From an uncultured Prolixibacteraceae bacterium (lineage in GTDB: Bacteria > Bacteroidota > Bacteroidia > Bacteroidales > Prolixibacteraceae): 61,782 nucleotides of DNA. The notes beneath the pieces were generated by a model, which worked only from the letters and a program-made list of their open reading frames with translations, searched no databases and had not been told where the DNA came from. Positions 60,032-61,782 of this stretch are shown one piece after another. The stretch covers positions 1 to 61,782 of the forward strand of contig CALGIG010000020.1 of NCBI GenBank assembly GCA_937915865.1, written 5' to 3'. Both the position numbers and the translations under genes were made by a program. Positions within the stretch are counted from its first letter, which is position 1, and every line of letters starts with the position of its first letter.

Positions 60032-61782
60032 ATGATTAAGATTACTTTACCCGACAATAGTGTCAAGGAATACGAGAACGGAGTAACCGGTTATCAAATT
60101 GCTGAATCGATCAGTAGCCGTCTTGCTCAGGACGTATTGGCCGTTTCGGTTGATGGAGAAGTTTGGGATTTATCGCGACCTATTGATAAGGACGCAAGTA
60201 TTAAACTTTTCAAATGGGATGATCGTGAAGGAAAAGAAACCTTCTGGCATTCGTCAGCACACTTAACGGCCGAGGCTATTGAATTTTTCTTTCCAGGTAC
60301 AAAATTTGGTATTGGGCCAACGATTGAAAACGGGTATTATTATGATATTGATCTTCCGGAAGGACAAACAATCCAGGAAAAAGATATTGAAAAAATCGAA
60401 AAGAAAATTATTGAACTTGCGCGCGAAAAACACAACATTGTAAGAAAAGATATTTCGAAAAACGATGCTTTAGAAATGTTTTCAGCAAAAGGTGATAACC
60501 TGAAATTGGAACTTATCAGCGAGTTGGCCGATGGAACAATTACAATTTACAATCAAGGCAATTTTACTGATTTGTGCCGTGGTCCGCATTTACCCAATAC
60601 AGGTTTTATTAAAGCTGTAAAACTTACTTCGCTTGCTGGAGCTTACTGGCGTGGAAACGAGAAAAACAAGATGTTGACCCGTGTTTATGGTATTACTTTT
60701 CCAAAGCAAAAAATGCTGGATGAATATCTGGTAATGCTCGAAGAGGCTAAAAAGCGCGACCATCGTAAAATTGGTAAAGAAATGGAATTGTTCACCTTCT
60801 CGCAACAGGTTGGACAAGGGTTGCCGATGTGGTTGCCCAAAGGTACCCAGTTACGTTTGCAACTGGAAGATTTCCTGAAACGTGTACAGAAAAAGTTTGG
60901 TTACGAGCAAGTTATGACACCACATATTGGTGATGTTAATCTTTACAAAACTTCAGGCCATTTCCAGAAATACGGTGCCGATTCGTTTCAGGTGATCAAA
61001 ACGCCACAGGAAGGTGAAGAGTACATGCTGAAACCAATGAATTGTCCGCATCATTGCGAACTATATAAATTCAAACCACGTTCGTATAAAGATCTTCCTG
61101 TTCGATTTGCTGAATTTGGTACGGTTTATCGTTACGAAATGAGTGGCGAATTGCACGGATTGACACGTGTTCGCGGATTTACTCAGGACGATGCTCACTT
61201 GTATTGCCGTCCAGATCAGATTAAAGACGAATTCAAAAAAGTGATAGATATTATTTTTATCATTTTTAGGGCCTTAAATTTTGAAAACTATTCGGCCCAG
61301 ATTTCATTGCGCGATCCGAATAAGCCAGAAAAATACATTGGTTCTCCTGAAAACTGGGACAAAGCCGAGCAGGCAATTATTGAGGCTTCGGCTGAAAAAG
61401 GTCTGAAAACTGTTACTGTTTTGGGCGAGGCTGCTTTCTATGGCCCCAAACTCGATTTCATGATAAAAGATGCCCTTGGACGGAGCTGGCAGTTGGGAAC
61501 TATTCAGGTTGATTATAATTTACCTGAACGTTTCGAACTTGAGTACATTGGGGCTGACGATAAACGTCATCGTCCGGTAATGATTCACCGTGCTCCGTTT
61601 GGCTCAATGGAACGTTTCGTAGCAGTGTTAATTGAGCATACTGCCGGTAAATTCCCGCTGTGGTTAACCCCTGAGCAAGTGGTAGTTCTGCCAATTAGCG
61701 AAAAGTATAACGATTATGCAAAAAGTGTTTCAGAATTTCTAAATAATTCCGATATTCGCACGCTAATTGACGACCGAAATGA
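60032..61782 (+). CDS. thrS: Threonyl-tRNA synthetase (3' end outside the window)
   Basis: The frame is open from the ATG at 60032 to the window edge (583 codons plus 2 nt; the complete enzyme is about 640-650). It charges tRNA-Thr. The N-terminal TGS domain is at about 1-62 and the editing domain with HSSAHLTAEAIE (His pair) at about 73-85. The class II core starts near 265 with GLPMWLPKGTQLRLQLEDFL, then MLKPMNCPHHCELY (motif 2 zinc-binding Cys region), GELHGLTRVRGFTQDDAHLY, and a DKRHRPVMIHRAPFGSMERF motif 3. The anticodon-binding domain begins around LTPEQVVVLPI. It is an essential housekeeping gene, marking chromosomal context. Confidence 0.97.
   Translation, partial: MIKITLPDNSVKEYENGVTGYQIAESISSRLAQDVLAVSVDGEVWDLSRPIDKDASIKLFKWDDREGKETFWHSSAHLTAEAIEFFFPGTKFGIGPTIENGYYYDIDLPEGQTIQEKDIEKIEKKIIELAREKHNIVRKDISKNDALEMFSAKGDNLKLELISELADGTITIYNQGNFTDLCRGPHLPNTGFIKAVKLTSLAGAYWRGNEKNKMLTRVYGITFPKQKMLDEYLVMLEEAKKRDHRKIGKEMELFTFSQQVGQGLPMWLPKGTQLRLQLEDFLKRVQKKFGYEQVMTPHIGDVNLYKTSGHFQKYGADSFQVIKTPQEGEEYMLKPMNCPHHCELYKFKPRSYKDLPVRFAEFGTVYRYEMSGELHGLTRVRGFTQDDAHLYCRPDQIKDEFKKVIDIIFIIFRALNFENYSAQISLRDPNKPEKYIGSPENWDKAEQAIIEASAEKGLKTVTVLGEAAFYGPKLDFMIKDALGRSWQLGTIQVDYNLPERFELEYIGADDKRHRPVMIHRAPFGSMERFVAVLIEHTAGKFPLWLTPEQVVVLPISEKYNDYAKSVSEFLNNSDIRTLIDDRN

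Noticed and set aside
1..61782. tRNA, rRNA, phage genes or replication origin
   Set aside because: No cloverleaf, rRNA, integrase, phage structural gene or DnaA-box cluster was recognised.

Overview
The window reads as a chromosomal segment of a member of Bacteroidota, probably a Bacteroidales/Marinilabiliales-type polysaccharide degrader. The evidence is the SusC/SusD pairs with ECF sigma/FecR regulators, Bacteroidota-type promoters (TAnnTTTG), DUF1080 and DUF2264 proteins, and many lipoprotein and Sec signal peptides. The species cannot be named from sequence alone.

Region 1 (1-12075, minus strand) is a type III-B (Cmr) CRISPR-Cas locus. In transcription order it holds a 785-residue membrane protein that looks like a DHH/DHHA1 phosphodiesterase fused to a CorA-type channel, a 126-residue two-helix membrane protein with a coiled coil, then cmr1, cmr2 (cas10), cmr3, cmr4, cmr5, cmr6, a 157-residue unknown, a ten-unit 21-bp minisatellite, cas6 and a CRISPR array that runs off the left edge. 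Cas10 lacks the HD nuclease domain but keeps GGDD. No CARF protein and no cas1/cas2 are present. The simplest reading is a signalling-only type III system: Cmr binds target RNA, Cas10 makes a nucleotide messenger (by family analogy SAM-AMP), CorA responds at the inner membrane, and the fused DHH domain degrades the signal. This is the most unusual system in the window.

Region 2 (12359-16118) holds a minus-strand PEP/pyruvate-binding protein with receiver-like domains and a plus-strand secreted DUF1080 protein.

Region 3 (16256-25722) is a small polysaccharide-utilisation-type locus: ECF sigma, FecR, SusC with an STN domain, SusD and two exported endonuclease/exonuclease/phosphatase-fold proteins. 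It contains no recognisable glycoside hydrolase.

Region 4 (25951-51298) is a large PUL with its own sigma, FecR, SusC and SusD. These are followed by GH16, two heparinase II/III-type proteins, an M81-like lipoprotein, GH105, an aldo/keto reductase, an MFS transporter, a UroD-like protein, DUF2264, GH88, DUF1080, GH53 and a GH29-like hydrolase. Together they suggest an acidic galactan: endo-cleavage by GH16/GH53, lyase cleavage at uronic acids, removal of the unsaturated uronyl ends by GH88/GH105, then import and reduction. There are no sulfatases.

Region 5 (51429-61782) holds a TonB-dependent receptor, an FAD-dependent oxidoreductase, a truncated paralogue of it joined to a decayed transposase, a dipeptidyl peptidase IV-type S9 peptidase, and the first 583 codons of thrS, which runs off the right edge. 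Hairpins and terminators mark most operon boundaries, and a roughly 75-bp upstream element occurs twice (24.8 and 42.6 kb).
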